A stretch of DNA of 64,000 bases from JANQQN01 sp964519665 (GCA_964519665.1 CAZFIV010000002.1:124001-188000), one strand, 5' to 3'. Positions 33,068-42,834 are shown, counted from the first letter of the stretch. Program-made: numbers and translations. The notes: generated from the sequence alone by a model not told the origin.

Positions 33068-35689
33068 GTGCACGGGGCCGCAGAAAGCCTCCCGGCTGTC
33101 TTTGGGAAGTACCGGTTAGAAAAACGCATCGCCTCTGGCGGCATGGCGGAGGTGTTTCTCGCCCACCGGATCGATTCTCCCCACGAGCCGCTGGTCATCA
33201 AACGGATCCTCCCTCACGTCAGTCAAGACCGCGTCTTCGTGCAGATGTTCACCAACGAGGCGCGCATGGCCGCGCTGCTCGACCATCCGAACATCGTCGG
33301 TATCCACGACTTCGGAAAGGTCGACGGCGCCTACTTCATGGCGATGGAGTACGTGCACGGCGAAGACATTCGTCGGATCTACAATCGGGCCTACCAGCTG
33401 CAGCGCAGTTTGCCCCTTTCGCACTCCATCCGAGTCATCGCCGACGCGGCGCAAGGTCTGGCGTACGCCCATAAGTTCCGGGACCCGCTGACCGAAGACC
33501 CACTGAACATTGTGCACCGGGATGTCAGCCCTCAGAACATCCTCGTCACCTATGCGGGCGACGCCAAAGTCGTCGACTTCGGCATCGCCACCGCTGCCCA
33601 CAAGGTTCAAGACACCCGAGCGGGGCAGGTCAAAGGCAAGTACAGCTACATGTCGCCCGAGCAGGCGTTGGGTGAGGCGCTCGACTTCCGTACCGACATT
33701 TTCGCGCTCGGGATCATTCTGTACGAGACCACCACCGGAACCCGCCTGTTCAAGCGGTCGACCGAGTACGCGACGCTGGAAGCGGTTCGCACCTGCGATT
33801 TCGTCCGGCCCGGCGATGCCCTCACGAACTACCCGCCGGAGCTCGAGGAGATCCTCCTGCGGGCCCTCCAGAAGAAGCCGGACGATCGTTGGCAGGATGG
33901 GGCGGCGTTCTCGGCGGCCCTGTACGATTTCCTGTACGAGACCGACCTGTACGTCGAGCGAGAGGTGGTCGGCGCCTTCATGCGCGATCTCTTTGCTGAC
34001 CAGGAGGCCGAACCGCCCCCGGTGACGGCGGCGCCGGCCGCCCCATCGCCGAGCCTCGCCGGCCCGGCCTCGGTTGCCCCTGCGCCCTCTCACCTCGACC
34101 GCTCCGAGCCGCACGACCCACGGGAGGCAGAGGACGTTCAGCAGACCCTCGAAGAGGAGCTGGACGAGCCGTCTGTGCAGCACGCGCATGGCGCGAGATC
34201 GATGGGTCTCGATCCTCAAGAGCCGGCGCCCGACCTCGGCCACCCCGCGGCGCCCCTGTCCGCGTCGACGCAGGATCAGGACCGGCAGCGGAGGCGAGAG
34301 ACGATCCCCGAGCGCGGACGCACGGTTGCGGATGCCCCCGGCAGCCCGCCGCCGGGGGCCGACGAGTTTGCCCACCTCGAGCGTCTCCTCGACGGCGAGT
34401 CCGCGGCCGGCTTCGCCGATCCGGAAGCGGACCCCGATCAGGTCGAAGACCAGACCATGCGTGGGTCACCGCCCTCGACCGACGACGATCCGTCCACTCA
34501 ACGCGAGGCGACGCCCGGCTTCACGGACGCCCGGGTGGCTTCGGTGATCGGCGAAGCGCACACGCGGGCGGACAGCGAGGTCGAGGACCCCGAGCCGGTG
34601 TCCGCCCATCGCGTCAAGGCGCACTCCGAACGCCGCAAGAGCACGCTCTTGGTACGGGACCGAGGCCGCAAAGACGACGCCGCCGGGTCGGAGCCCCTGT
34701 TACAACGAGACCCGAGCGATGGTGACGCCATGCCCGCCGCCTGGTCCGACGACGCAGCACCGACGGTCGCCGCGGTGCCCGCGTTTCGAGAGCCTCCGGT
34801 GCCCGAGGTCTTGTCGACGGCGGTCGTCCCCGTCGAAGGGGCCTTCCACCCCGCTGTCGAGCGCCCTCGGATCGATGGGGATGGCCAGGCAACGTCCGAC
34901 GACCGGAACGACCCCGAGGTCGATACCGACGAGGCCCACCGCGCGGCGCCCGTGATGAGTGTCCGGGCCTACAATCCAGCCGCGGCCCGGGGCGTCGACG
35001 CACCGAGTACGCGAAGACCGGCCCGCGAGCGAGCCGCCCCGCCGGGGCCTCGACGCGAAGACGTCGTCCCCGAAGACACTTGGCAGCTGGGACGCCGTCG
35101 CGACCCGCGGGCGTCATCGCGGTCCCGGACGCTGACCCGGGCCGCGATGGTCGCCGCCGTTGCCCTTACGGTTGCCGTTTTGTTCGCCGGGGTCGTCCTG
35201 CTGGGGCGCTGGATCAACGTCGACCCCGACGAAGTGGCCGTGCTTCCCGCGGCCCAGCTCACGATCTCCACTGAACCCGGGGCGACCGTTTACCTCGAGG
35301 GTCGACGGCTCGGAGTTGCCGATGCTCAGGGTCAGGCGGGCGCCTTTCGAGTGCCGTCGGGCCTGCGCACGGTGCGGGTCGAGCACGAGGGGCTGGGCTT
35401 CAGTCGGGAGCGCGCGTTGCCGCTGCAGGCCGACCAGAACTACTTCTTCGAGATTCCGGGGCGCACGGGGTGGATCCGGATCGACGTCGCGCCGTGGGCG
35501 AAGGTCGCCATCGACGGCGAGTCACGCGGGCTGACGCCCCTACCTCGGATCGGCTTGCTCGAGGGCGTCCACCGAATACGCCTCGAGAACACCGATATCG
35601 GTCGCTTCTACGAGACATCGGTCAAGGTCATCCCGGGGCGGGAAGTGAAGATCCACGTGGACCTGAGGGTCCTCGGGCGCCGGCTCTAG
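33068..35689 (+). CDS. Ser/Thr protein kinase with C-terminal membrane helix and PEGA-type domains
   Basis: The 873-residue protein has an N-terminal Hanks-type kinase (residues 13-275). It shows a Gly-rich loop ASGGMAEV, the lysine in VIKRI, the catalytic loop HRDVSPQN, DFG and the SPE triad. A 400-residue acidic, Pro/Asp/Arg-rich and probably disordered region follows, then a single membrane helix at about 690-714. The C-terminal segment, about 731-873, carries two PEGA-like repeats (ISTEPGATVYLEGRRLGV and IDVAPWAKVAIDGESRGL). The kinase is cytoplasmic and the PEGA part periplasmic, fitting an envelope sensor. GTG 33068 starts just before the domain; a TACGGT hexamer ends 9 nt upstream. Confidence 0.92.
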   Translation: MHGAAESLPAVFGKYRLEKRIASGGMAEVFLAHRIDSPHEPLVIKRILPHVSQDRVFVQMFTNEARMAALLDHPNIVGIHDFGKVDGAYFMAMEYVHGEDIRRIYNRAYQLQRSLPLSHSIRVIADAAQGLAYAHKFRDPLTEDPLNIVHRDVSPQNILVTYAGDAKVVDFGIATAAHKVQDTRAGQVKGKYSYMSPEQALGEALDFRTDIFALGIILYETTTGTRLFKRSTEYATLEAVRTCDFVRPGDALTNYPPELEEILLRALQKKPDDRWQDGAAFSAALYDFLYETDLYVEREVVGAFMRDLFADQEAEPPPVTAAPAAPSPSLAGPASVAPAPSHLDRSEPHDPREAEDVQQTLEEELDEPSVQHAHGARSMGLDPQEPAPDLGHPAAPLSASTQDQDRQRRRETIPERGRTVADAPGSPPPGADEFAHLERLLDGESAAGFADPEADPDQVEDQTMRGSPPSTDDDPSTQREATPGFTDARVASVIGEAHTRADSEVEDPEPVSAHRVKAHSERRKSTLLVRDRGRKDDAAGSEPLLQRDPSDGDAMPAAWSDDAAPTVAAVPAFREPPVPEVLSTAVVPVEGAFHPAVERPRIDGDGQATSDDRNDPEVDTDEAHRAAPVMSVRAYNPAAARGVDAPSTRRPARERAAPPGPRREDVVPEDTWQLGRRRDPRASSRSRTLTRAAMVAAVALTVAVLFAGVVLLGRWINVDPDEVAVLPAAQLTISTEPGATVYLEGRRLGVADAQGQAGAFRVPSGLRTVRVEHEGLGFSRERALPLQADQNYFFEIPGRTGWIRIDVAPWAKVAIDGESRGLTPLPRIGLLEGVHRIRLENTDIGRFYETSVKVIPGREVKIHVDLRVLGRRL

Positions 35690-35711
35690 GGCCCGCGCGT
35701 CGATCGACGGC

Positions 35712-35741
35712 TAGACCGCGGCCCGCCCGATGGCGTACGGT
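35712..35741 (+). promoter_or_regulatory. Candidate sigma-70-type promoter for the exported 334-residue protein
   Basis: TAGACC (-35, four of six matches) and TACGGT (-10) are separated by 18 nt. Transcription would begin near 35748, giving a leader of about 22 nt that contains GGGAG before the TTG start at 35770. It sits in the short gap after the PEGA kinase. Confidence 0.35.
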
Positions 35742-35769
35742 GAGCTGACCGAGTCTGGGAGCACCCATC

Positions 35770-36774
35770 TTGTTCAGCCCGCTGCTTTACCTCGCTTTTG
35801 CGTTTTCGGCGCCGTCGGCCCCTCAAGATGCGCCTGATCGGCTTATCACCGCGCACGGCGTCGAGCTGCGCGCCGACGAAGACGTCTTCTTGCTGTTCGC
35901 GGCCCTGAACGCCGCCGGATACACCGAGGAGACTCGACGAAAGGGTCCGCCGCTCCGCGCGCCGATTTTTCACGACATTCGTCGCCGGGTACGCGACGTC
36001 ATGCGCACCTACCGGGAGCGGTCGGCGGTCAAGAACATCACGCTCCTGTTCGAGCGGAACGCGATGCCGCTCGAGGACTACCTCGCGGCCGCTCTCGCCG
36101 ACGGCGGCCTCGGCCCTGAGACCGAGGCGCTGCAGGCCAAGCTGGGCCCGGCCCTGAACCGCTTCGGCCAACAGGTGCGCGTCACCGAGGTGTTCGATGA
36201 CCTCGCGAGCGCCCAGCGTGCGCACGCCCAACAGCTCAAAGACGGGCTCGAAGTCGATTTGACGGCCCTGACCGACAATCTCGCCGACCCGAGCTTTCGG
36301 GCGCCCACCGAGGTCGTGGTCGTGCCCAACCCTCTCGATGCCCACGCGACGGTGCGCAGGGTGAAGACCGACCGAGAGGTCGTGCTGGTCGTCGGGCCCG
36401 ACCACCCGACGGCGCGTCGGGCGATCCTCGAAGAGGTCCTGAAGCCGTACGTGCGCACCGCGGTCGATAAGCATTACCGGCGCGCACCGGCGTTCAAAAG
36501 GAGTTGGGGGCGCATCAAGAGCAGCCGCCGCATCGCTCAACGGTATGGGTCTGGCCAGAACTACCTGACCGAAGCCCTGGTGCGGGCGATGGCGTTTCGG
36601 GTGCGCGCGAACGTCGACGGACAAGCCGGCCGCGAAGCCGATGAGGCGTTCATCGATGAGCAAGCCCGAAGCGGAATGCGGTGGGCACGGGTCGCCCTGC
36701 GGGTCGTCGACCGAGTGCAGGGCAAGAAGCTCGATAAGGCTTTGGGACCCGCGTTAGCCCAATCGACCCCCTGA
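35770..36774 (+). CDS. Exported protein of unknown function
   Basis: The 334-residue protein starts with TTG (Shine-Dalgarno GGGAG at 35757-35761, spacing 8) and an in-frame TGA closes the frame shortly upstream. The first 20 residues (LLYLAFAFSAPSA) resemble a short signal peptide. The body is mostly helical and charged: FHDIRRRVRDVMRTYRER early, and a conserved-looking strand EVVVVPNPLDAHAT midway. No catalytic motif or family was recognised. It follows the PEGA kinase on the same strand and precedes a small acidic protein by 12 nt, so the three might be co-regulated. Confidence 0.6.
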   Translation: MFSPLLYLAFAFSAPSAPQDAPDRLITAHGVELRADEDVFLLFAALNAAGYTEETRRKGPPLRAPIFHDIRRRVRDVMRTYRERSAVKNITLLFERNAMPLEDYLAAALADGGLGPETEALQAKLGPALNRFGQQVRVTEVFDDLASAQRAHAQQLKDGLEVDLTALTDNLADPSFRAPTEVVVVPNPLDAHATVRRVKTDREVVLVVGPDHPTARRAILEEVLKPYVRTAVDKHYRRAPAFKRSWGRIKSSRRIAQRYGSGQNYLTEALVRAMAFRVRANVDGQAGREADEAFIDEQARSGMRWARVALRVVDRVQGKKLDKALGPALAQSTP

Positions 36775-36786
36775 GGGCCCAGCTCG

Positions 36787-37242
36787 ATGGCCAACGGAGA
36801 CGATCCTAAAGAAGGGCGCATAGCGTCCGTCAGGCCCGAGGGGGGGGCGGGGCGCGGGGCGAACGGCCCCGATGGCGCGATGGTCGCGTCGCTGATCACC
36901 GAGCGGTGGTCGATCGATCCGAGCGAGACAGTGACCATCGACATCGACGGCGCCACCCATCGGATCGGTCTCACCCTGACCGGACCTCGCCATCGATATC
37001 AGTGGTGGATCGCGCTCGAGGAGGCGCCGCCTGCGGCCGACCCTTGGGCGCTGCTGGTGGACGCGCTCGATGCGCTGTTCGGCCAGTTTATCGAAAGTGA
37101 GCGTGACTACCGCGCGCTTCCGAGCGGACCGGGCGTCGCATTCATGGGTGCGACCTTCGACGTCACCGTCGAGCATCGGGTACCGGAGGTCGAAAAGCTC
37201 GCCGACCGCCTCTTGGCCGACTCCGAGGCGTCCGAGGACTGA
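36787..37242 (+). CDS. Small acidic hypothetical protein
   Basis: The 151-residue protein has a low-complexity Gly-rich N-terminus, then strands ETVTIDIDGATHRIGLTLTG and a helix WALLVDALDALFGQFIES, ending in an acidic tail. No family was recognised and no signal peptide is present, so it is probably cytoplasmic. It begins 12 nt after the exported 334-residue protein and is likely in the same transcript. It converges on the triple-FHA gene. Confidence 0.55.
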   Translation: MANGDDPKEGRIASVRPEGGAGRGANGPDGAMVASLITERWSIDPSETVTIDIDGATHRIGLTLTGPRHRYQWWIALEEAPPAADPWALLVDALDALFGQFIESERDYRALPSGPGVAFMGATFDVTVEHRVPEVEKLADRLLADSEASED

Positions 37243-37323
37243 GCGACCGGCCCGCGGAGCTGGTCATGAACACGAACGGGCCCCGCCCAACGAACCCACC
37301 GAGCACGTCGGGTGGCGGCGGCG

Positions 37324-39129
37324 CTACTGTTCGCTGATCCGGATGGTGGTCTCGTCGATCTGGATGACGTCGCCCGACCTGAGGAAAGCCTGAAGCTTCG
37401 GCAGCCCATTGACTCGCGCGGCCGAGGAAGATCCCAGCCGGACCAACAACAGCGAGTCCCGTACGCGAACCAGCAAGCTGTGGCGACCTGCCACGTATCG
37501 CCCCGTGAGCTTGATGTCGGCCTCTTCGTCCCGCCCCAAGATGGTGACCGGTGACGTGAGCGGCCCGGCGTAGCTCGTGCGCCCGTGCGCCGAGACTTCG
37601 ACCATGAAACGACGCTCCTTGGCTCGCACCGCCAGATTGCGGTCGAGCTCGCGCTTGTCGACCATCATCGTGCTGAGCAGCTGAGACATCGAGGACTTCG
37701 ATCGCTCCAGAAGCACCGACGGCTCTTCATGGTAAACGTCGGATTCGCCTCGCTGGTCGTACCAAGCGTCGAGTCGGCGGTCGGGACGCGATTGGGCTTG
37801 AAGGTCGTCGACATCCTCGTGCTCCGGGCTGCGACGCCGCTTGGGGGTCACCATCGGGTCGAGGCGAGCTGGCCGAACCTCGACCTGGCCCCCCGAGAGG
37901 TCGCCGTCGAAGGTGGGCGGGTTGGGATGGCTCCGTGGAGACCGATCGCCGTCGCCTCGCCCGTTTCGCTCGACGGCGGGCCGAACCTTTCGATGTTCGC
38001 GAACCTCTTTGACCCGGCGCGAGGGGCCAGGGGACGTTTCTTCGGGTCGGCCGCGGCGCTCTCTCGACCTGGCGGGTCGCTCGACGAGCGGCTCGCCGGG
38101 GTCTTTTCGCCGCGCGTCGACGGAAGCGGCCGCGCCGGTGGGCCGACTGGGGACGGCGGGGTAGCTGGGCGGAACCACCGCCGGGGAGGGCGGTGCATCC
38201 TCGTAGGCTTCGGCGAAGTCCGTCTCTTCTCGCTGGATGTTCGATTCGGCGTCGGGCGCGTGATGGCTGGAACCGCCGTCTCGGTCCGGGCCGTCGTACT
38301 CGGAGGCGTCGGCCAAAAAGAGGATGGAGTACTCGGCGAAGTTGAGGATGTCGCCGTGGTGGAGCTCCCGTTGCTGAGGGATGCGACGTCGATTGACGAA
38401 AGTGCCGTTCTGGCTGCCCAGGTCTTCGAGCACGACGCGGCCGCCCTCGGCCCGGACCCGGCAGTGGCGTCGGGAGAGCCGACGCTCGGCGATCTGAATA
38501 TCGCAGTCTTTGCCCCGGCCGATCATGCACTCGGTGAGGCATTCAGCGCCGTCGGCCCCGTTGCCGCTGCCGCCATGGCCTTTGCTGCCGAGCACGTAAC
38601 GCTGCAGCTCCACGTCGTTGTACTTGAGAACCAGGAGCGGTTGAGGGTCATCGCTGGCCTCGGCGGCGGCGCCCGCCGAAGGGGCCGGTACCGGCTCGGC
38701 CACGCTTTCGAGCTGGGTGACCTCCTGGGTGCGCCGAGCCCGTCCTCCGCGCACTTCGGGGTCCCGGTTCGGTTCGTCCGAAAAGACGAACTGATACGTG
38801 CCCAACGTGATCTTGTCGTCGGGATCCAACGGACGGGCCCCTCGGATCCGCTCCGCGTTGATGTACACGCCGTTCTGGCTGCCGACGTCTTCCACCTGAT
38901 ACCGCCCCTCGCGAAAGTGCACTTCTGCATGCCGCCGAGACAGCGCGAGGTTGTTGATCACGATGTCGTTGTCTTGAGCGCGTCCGATGGTCGTTACCGT
39001 GGGGTTCAGAACAAACCTGCGGACCTCCCGGCCCTGCACCATCAGTGTAAGGTGCGCCACCGTAGCACGTTCTAGCACGGTCCGAACGACTCGCCCATAT
39101 CGACGTGCCGCGGGCGCCGGAGCCGGCAT
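37324..39129 (-). CDS. Triple-FHA-domain protein
   Basis: The 601-residue protein contains three forkhead-associated domains, which bind phosphothreonine. The first (about 26-120) has TIGRAQDNDI, LSRRHAEV and SQNGVYIN; the second (about 170-275) has IGRGKDCDI, LSRRHCRV and SQNGTFVN. The third, at the C-terminus (about 500-600), has ILGRDEEADIKL and GRHSLL, but its Asn loop (AARVNGLP) is degenerate. A 230-residue Pro/Arg/Asp-rich linker separates FHA2 and FHA3. It probably scaffolds targets of the neighbouring kinases. It ends a three-gene operon with two lipoproteins. A GTG at 39060 is an alternative start. Confidence 0.88.
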   Translation of the reverse strand: MPAPAPAARRYGRVVRTVLERATVAHLTLMVQGREVRRFVLNPTVTTIGRAQDNDIVINNLALSRRHAEVHFREGRYQVEDVGSQNGVYINAERIRGARPLDPDDKITLGTYQFVFSDEPNRDPEVRGGRARRTQEVTQLESVAEPVPAPSAGAAAEASDDPQPLLVLKYNDVELQRYVLGSKGHGGSGNGADGAECLTECMIGRGKDCDIQIAERRLSRRHCRVRAEGGRVVLEDLGSQNGTFVNRRRIPQQRELHHGDILNFAEYSILFLADASEYDGPDRDGGSSHHAPDAESNIQREETDFAEAYEDAPPSPAVVPPSYPAVPSRPTGAAASVDARRKDPGEPLVERPARSRERRGRPEETSPGPSRRVKEVREHRKVRPAVERNGRGDGDRSPRSHPNPPTFDGDLSGGQVEVRPARLDPMVTPKRRRSPEHEDVDDLQAQSRPDRRLDAWYDQRGESDVYHEEPSVLLERSKSSMSQLLSTMMVDKRELDRNLAVRAKERRFMVEVSAHGRTSYAGPLTSPVTILGRDEEADIKLTGRYVAGRHSLLVRVRDSLLLVRLGSSSAARVNGLPKLQAFLRSGDVIQIDETTIRISEQ

Positions 39130-39135
39130 GGGTGG

Positions 39136-40617
39136 CTAGAGAAAGAAGCCCAGCGACAGTCCGATCTCGAGGCCGATAATCTCGCCGCCTTGGCTCGCCG
39201 ACCCGACCCGCAGCCCGGCGCTGGCGCGGGCGAACCCAACTTCCGACCATCGCCACAAAGCGTCAGCGTTCACCAGGGCGCCCCCGCGGTCGACCGTGCT
39301 CGTCGGAATGACCGTGTCGGGGCTCGCGTCGAAGCTCCAACGCTCGTAGAAGCCACCGACCGTCGGCCACAGAAACAAGTCCGCGCCCAGCGGAAGCAGG
39401 CGCCCGAACCGGAAGTCCAGGCCTATCGTGGTGCCCCCCGAAACCCGGACCGTCGCGCCACGATCAGCGTTGGCGCTGTCGCGAAAGTAGCTGCGCTCAT
39501 TGTCGGCGGGGATGGTCCCGAACTGGCCTCCTATCCCGGCCGTCCAGCCGCCGGCGACCACGAAGCTGATCCGCGGTTCGAGGCGAAAGCCGCCGTTGGG
39601 CGCGACGAATCCGGTCTCCAGATCGGGAAAGTTTTCGTTGTCGTTGAGGGTGCCTTCGAGGCCGACCCGTTGATAAGTCCAGTTACCCCCCACCTCCAAC
39701 GCGAAATGGTTCTGGTCGAGGAAGCGCTCCCGCCGCGTCTCCTGCCGAAGATCGATCGCATCCAGCTCGGCGCGAACGTCCGCTCCGGCCGGGCCACCGT
39801 CGTTGGGTGAGGGAAAGTCGCCGAACATCTTTCGGACGAAGGCTGCGCTCGACTTCTCGGCGCGGTCGGTGCCGCTCGGGTCGCCCGCGTCCGCGGCCGC
39901 GACGAACCCGTACTCGAGGAACGGGTCGTTCAGGTGGATGCGCCCGTCTTCAGGCAAGTCGGGGAGCTGCCGCGTCCATAGGCGGGCGCCGGTCCTTCGA
40001 TCGAAGAGAAACGCTTGGCCGACCAGGAGCCGTCCCGCGCGGACCTCGGGCCGGTCGCGGTTCACCGCCCGGGGGAGCGTCCCTCCGCCCAGGTCGATGA
40101 TCCGGGTCTGGTCGCTCTCGACAAAGATGTAGAACGCGTCGACCGGCACGACCCGTACGACCAGCACGGCGTCGGCCACGCTTGTCGACAAGATGTCTTG
40201 CAACGTCTGCCCGGTCTCCAGCCGCGGCTGCGCTTCGGAGGCGTCGGCCCCCGAGAGCAGCATGCGAACCTCGAACCCAGCGTCGGCCAGGCGGCGCCGA
40301 AGACTGGATACAAGCACCGCTTGGGTAGCTTCCTCTTCGACCGGCGGGCGGATGACCGAAGTCAGCCGCGGAGGCTCGAAGCTCGGCACGTCGAAGCGGG
40401 GGCCGCTGGTCGCCGGCGGCCCGGCGACGGTCACCGCGACGTCGATGGTCTGAAGGGGCAGTTGCTCGAGGCCGTCGCGCTGATACCGGCGAGCGGCCGA
40501 GCCCTCGAGCGACCCGGCGCAGGCGCCACCAAGGCCCAGGACCGCGCTGAGCACCAACGAAAGGCGGCGAGACGAACAACCGGCGCTGCGCGGGGCGGAT
40601 GGTCTGCGACCGCTCAT
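39136..40617 (-). CDS. Putative outer-membrane lipoprotein with barrel-like C-terminus
   Basis: The 493-residue protein has a twin-Arg-rich signal ending GGAC, a possible lipobox. Residues 50-240 form an alpha/beta domain containing LRRRLADAGFEVRML and a helix-strand pattern suggestive of small-ligand binding. The C-terminal half consists of alternating hydrophobic/polar strands with Gly and aromatic residues (FALEVGGNWTYQRVGLEGTL, RISFVVAGGWTAGIGGQFG), ending GLSLGFFL, consistent with a beta-barrel. It overlaps the upstream Cys-rich lipoprotein by 4 nt and is followed after 6 nt by the FHA gene. No exact family was recognised. Confidence 0.7.
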   Translation of the reverse strand: MSGRRPSAPRSAGCSSRRLSLVLSAVLGLGGACAGSLEGSAARRYQRDGLEQLPLQTIDVAVTVAGPPATSGPRFDVPSFEPPRLTSVIRPPVEEEATQAVLVSSLRRRLADAGFEVRMLLSGADASEAQPRLETGQTLQDILSTSVADAVLVVRVVPVDAFYIFVESDQTRIIDLGGGTLPRAVNRDRPEVRAGRLLVGQAFLFDRRTGARLWTRQLPDLPEDGRIHLNDPFLEYGFVAAADAGDPSGTDRAEKSSAAFVRKMFGDFPSPNDGGPAGADVRAELDAIDLRQETRRERFLDQNHFALEVGGNWTYQRVGLEGTLNDNENFPDLETGFVAPNGGFRLEPRISFVVAGGWTAGIGGQFGTIPADNERSYFRDSANADRGATVRVSGGTTIGLDFRFGRLLPLGADLFLWPTVGGFYERWSFDASPDTVIPTSTVDRGGALVNADALWRWSEVGFARASAGLRVGSASQGGEIIGLEIGLSLGFFL

Positions 40618-41600
40618 GGCACGCTCACGCAGATGTCGGCCGTGGTGACCGACACCCCGTAGATCAGGTCTCGGGTCGCGCAGTCAAAACCGGGGCCGAG
40701 GTCTGCGCTGCAGGCGTCGGCGCCGCGCCGGCAGATGCGCGTGCATACCCCGCCGAAGCACAGCCCGTGCTGGCACTCGCTGTCGCCCACTAGATCGTTG
40801 CCGGAGCAGGTCGCCCCGAGGGGCTTTCGGTCGAGGTCGGGGCGCGCGCACACGAAGAATCGGGTGTCGCTTTGCACCACCGCCCGCCAGGCGCAGATCT
40901 CGTCGTCAGTGCAGACCGACCCCGAGAGCGCGCAGAACTTTCCGCAGGTGTTGTGGCGGGGCCGGTCGCCTGGTCCGATGCCCTCGGTGCACAGGGTCGG
41001 GACATCGGTGCCGTCGGGCGCGACCACCGTCGGACAGGCATCCGCCCGGTCGAACCGGCACAACGGCGCGCAGAGGCCCGATTCACATAGTCCATTGACG
41101 CACTGGTCGTCCCGGTCGCAAGCCTCGAAGTCGGCGACGGTGGCGTTGGGATGGGCCGGAACGCACACCGTCTCCGGCTGCTGATCGGGCGCCGAGCAGA
41201 CGAACGCACCGCAGGCCAGATTGTCGTTGCAGCGGGTGACCGGCGCGCAGTCCGGACCATCGATGACCCCGTCGCAATCGTCGTCGAGGCCATTGCAGAG
41301 CTCGGGGTTGAGATTTCCGTCTTCGTCGGTACACCCCCGAACGCGGTCGACACAGAATCGAACCCGAGCGCTGGCGGTCAACGGGCCATCCGTGCCGGTC
41401 CGGCAAACCTGAGAGCTCGGACAGTCGTCGTCGCGGGTACAGTCGGCCAACGTGCAGTACGACGTGTTGCGGGTGAGGTCGAACAGGCAGCGGGTCTCGC
41501 CGCTACAGTCCGCGTCGGTCTCGCACTGGCCGCTTTCCAACGCGCTCGAACAGGCGCTCGCGACGAGGCCGAGCGCGCACCAGTTCATGAGCGCTCTCAT
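40614..41600 (-). CDS. Cys-rich lipoprotein with MopE-like motif
   Basis: The 328-residue protein starts with a short signal ending ASAC (Cys at 17). About thirty cysteines form disulphide-rich modules such as CETDADCSGETRC and CTRDDDCPSSQVC, and the MopE-type sequence CNGLDDDCDGVIDG, an Asp-rich loop typical of myxobacterial surface proteins. Such modules resemble EGF-like or dickkopf-like repeats and are probably surface exposed. The gene is the first of a three-gene operon with the barrel-like lipoprotein (4-nt overlap) and the FHA protein. Function is unknown. Confidence 0.8.
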   Translation of the reverse strand: MRALMNWCALGLVASACSSALESGQCETDADCSGETRCLFDLTRNTSYCTLADCTRDDDCPSSQVCRTGTDGPLTASARVRFCVDRVRGCTDEDGNLNPELCNGLDDDCDGVIDGPDCAPVTRCNDNLACGAFVCSAPDQQPETVCVPAHPNATVADFEACDRDDQCVNGLCESGLCAPLCRFDRADACPTVVAPDGTDVPTLCTEGIGPGDRPRHNTCGKFCALSGSVCTDDEICAWRAVVQSDTRFFVCARPDLDRKPLGATCSGNDLVGDSECQHGLCFGGVCTRICRRGADACSADLGPGFDCATRDLIYGVSVTTADICVSVP

Positions 41601-41741
41601 CCCGGGGAGCGAATCGCATCGGCCTCGGCGGGTCTACTCCGTTCGTCCATCGTTGGCGCACGAGCGGTAAAAGCAGCGCCCAGGGCGGCGAGCGGCTGTC
41701 GTGCTGAAAACGCGGCGCTCCATTCGTGGCCGTCAGCCCAT

Positions 41742-41770
41742 GTGACAATTGGGCGACCATTCGCTAGGTT
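41742..41770 (+). promoter_or_regulatory. Candidate sigma-70-type promoter for the DUF4388 gene
   Basis: GTGACA (-35, five of six consensus positions) and TAGGTT (-10) are separated by exactly 17 nt. The expected transcription start is about 41777-41778, next to ATG 41779, giving a leaderless or near-leaderless mRNA. Confidence 0.45.
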
Positions 41771-41778
41771 GGGGGAGC

Positions 41779-42774
41779 ATGGACTTTGATCGCCTCGAGA
41801 GGCTGGGCCGCGACGCCGACCAGCAGCCCGATCATCCCGAAGCCTGGCTGGCCCTCGCCGAAGCGCTGCTCGATCACCGCGCTCCCGAGCTCGCCCGGCC
41901 GATACTCGCGCGGGCCCGCGCTTCCGAGCTCGACCATACCGGGCAATGGAAACATCTGGCGGAGCTCGCTTTGCGGCTGGGCGACCGATCGACGGCCCGG
42001 CAGGCGCTTCGCACCACGGTGGGGCTCGACGAAGACGACGTCGACGCCGTCTCGTTGTTCGCCCGCCTGGCGCTCGAAGACGGAGAGGCCGACGAAGCGG
42101 TGCCGGTGCTCAAGAAGAGCCTTGCCCGGCAAGACCATCCCGACTTGCGGCGCTGGCTGGTGCAGGCGGTCGGGGCCGCCCGGTCGAGCTCGTCGAGCGA
42201 TCTGCGTCCGCCGTCGAGCAGCCCGAATCGCAAGCGGGGCTTGGCCATGCTCACCCCCGGCAGCAGCAGCTTCACCGGCGACCTGACCGTCTCTTCACTC
42301 CCCGAGATGTTGGAGTTCCTTGCCCAGCAGCGGTCGAGCGGAACGCTGCAGGTGCTCTCGAAGCAGCACTCGGCGAACATGCACCTGTCCGACGGTCGGA
42401 TCACCGAGGTCGACCATCCGCGCCGGCCGTCCTTGGTCGCGCTCTTGAGCGACCGGGGGCGCTCCTTCGCAGCTCGCCTGCGAGAGCTGCCCATCGAGGT
42501 CACCATCGATGAGCGCGCCCTGCGCGAGGCCGTGGTCCGAGAAGGCCTGGTCGACCCCGAGACCCTCCGCGACGTTCTGCGCAAGCGCATCGAAGACGGG
42601 ATCTTCGAGATCCTGCAGTGGGATCAGAGTTACGCGCAATTCAGGGCCGGTCCGACCATCACCGAAGAAGAGGGCTTCGATACCCACTGGCTCATGCTGA
42701 CGGTGCTGCAGCGGCTCGATGAGCATGCCGCGAAGGCGTCATCGGCTCCTCAACCGTCCGACGAAGGATCCTGA
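41779..42774 (+). CDS. Repeat-helical protein with DUF4388 (PATAN) domain
   Basis: The 331-residue protein starts with TPR-like helices (residues 5-135: PEAWLALAEALLDH, WKHLAELALRLGDRSTARQAL, EDGEADEAVPVLKKSL). A Ser-rich hinge follows, then a DUF4388/PATAN domain (SFTGDLTVSSLPEMLEFLAQ, SGTLQVLSKQHSANMHLSDG). DUF4388 domains occur beside receivers, kinases and gliding or secretion regulators. ATG 41779 follows GGGGGAG directly. It probably acts in cytoplasmic signalling, but its partner is not shown. It converges on the TonB-like gene. Confidence 0.8.
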   Translation: MDFDRLERLGRDADQQPDHPEAWLALAEALLDHRAPELARPILARARASELDHTGQWKHLAELALRLGDRSTARQALRTTVGLDEDDVDAVSLFARLALEDGEADEAVPVLKKSLARQDHPDLRRWLVQAVGAARSSSSSDLRPPSSSPNRKRGLAMLTPGSSSFTGDLTVSSLPEMLEFLAQQRSSGTLQVLSKQHSANMHLSDGRITEVDHPRRPSLVALLSDRGRSFAARLRELPIEVTIDERALREAVVREGLVDPETLRDVLRKRIEDGIFEILQWDQSYAQFRAGPTITEEEGFDTHWLMLTVLQRLDEHAAKASSAPQPSDEGS

Positions 42775-42834
42775 CGAAGGAGCCTGACGACACTCTGACG
42801 AAGCGCCTGACATCGGTGGTGATGTCGTACGTGT

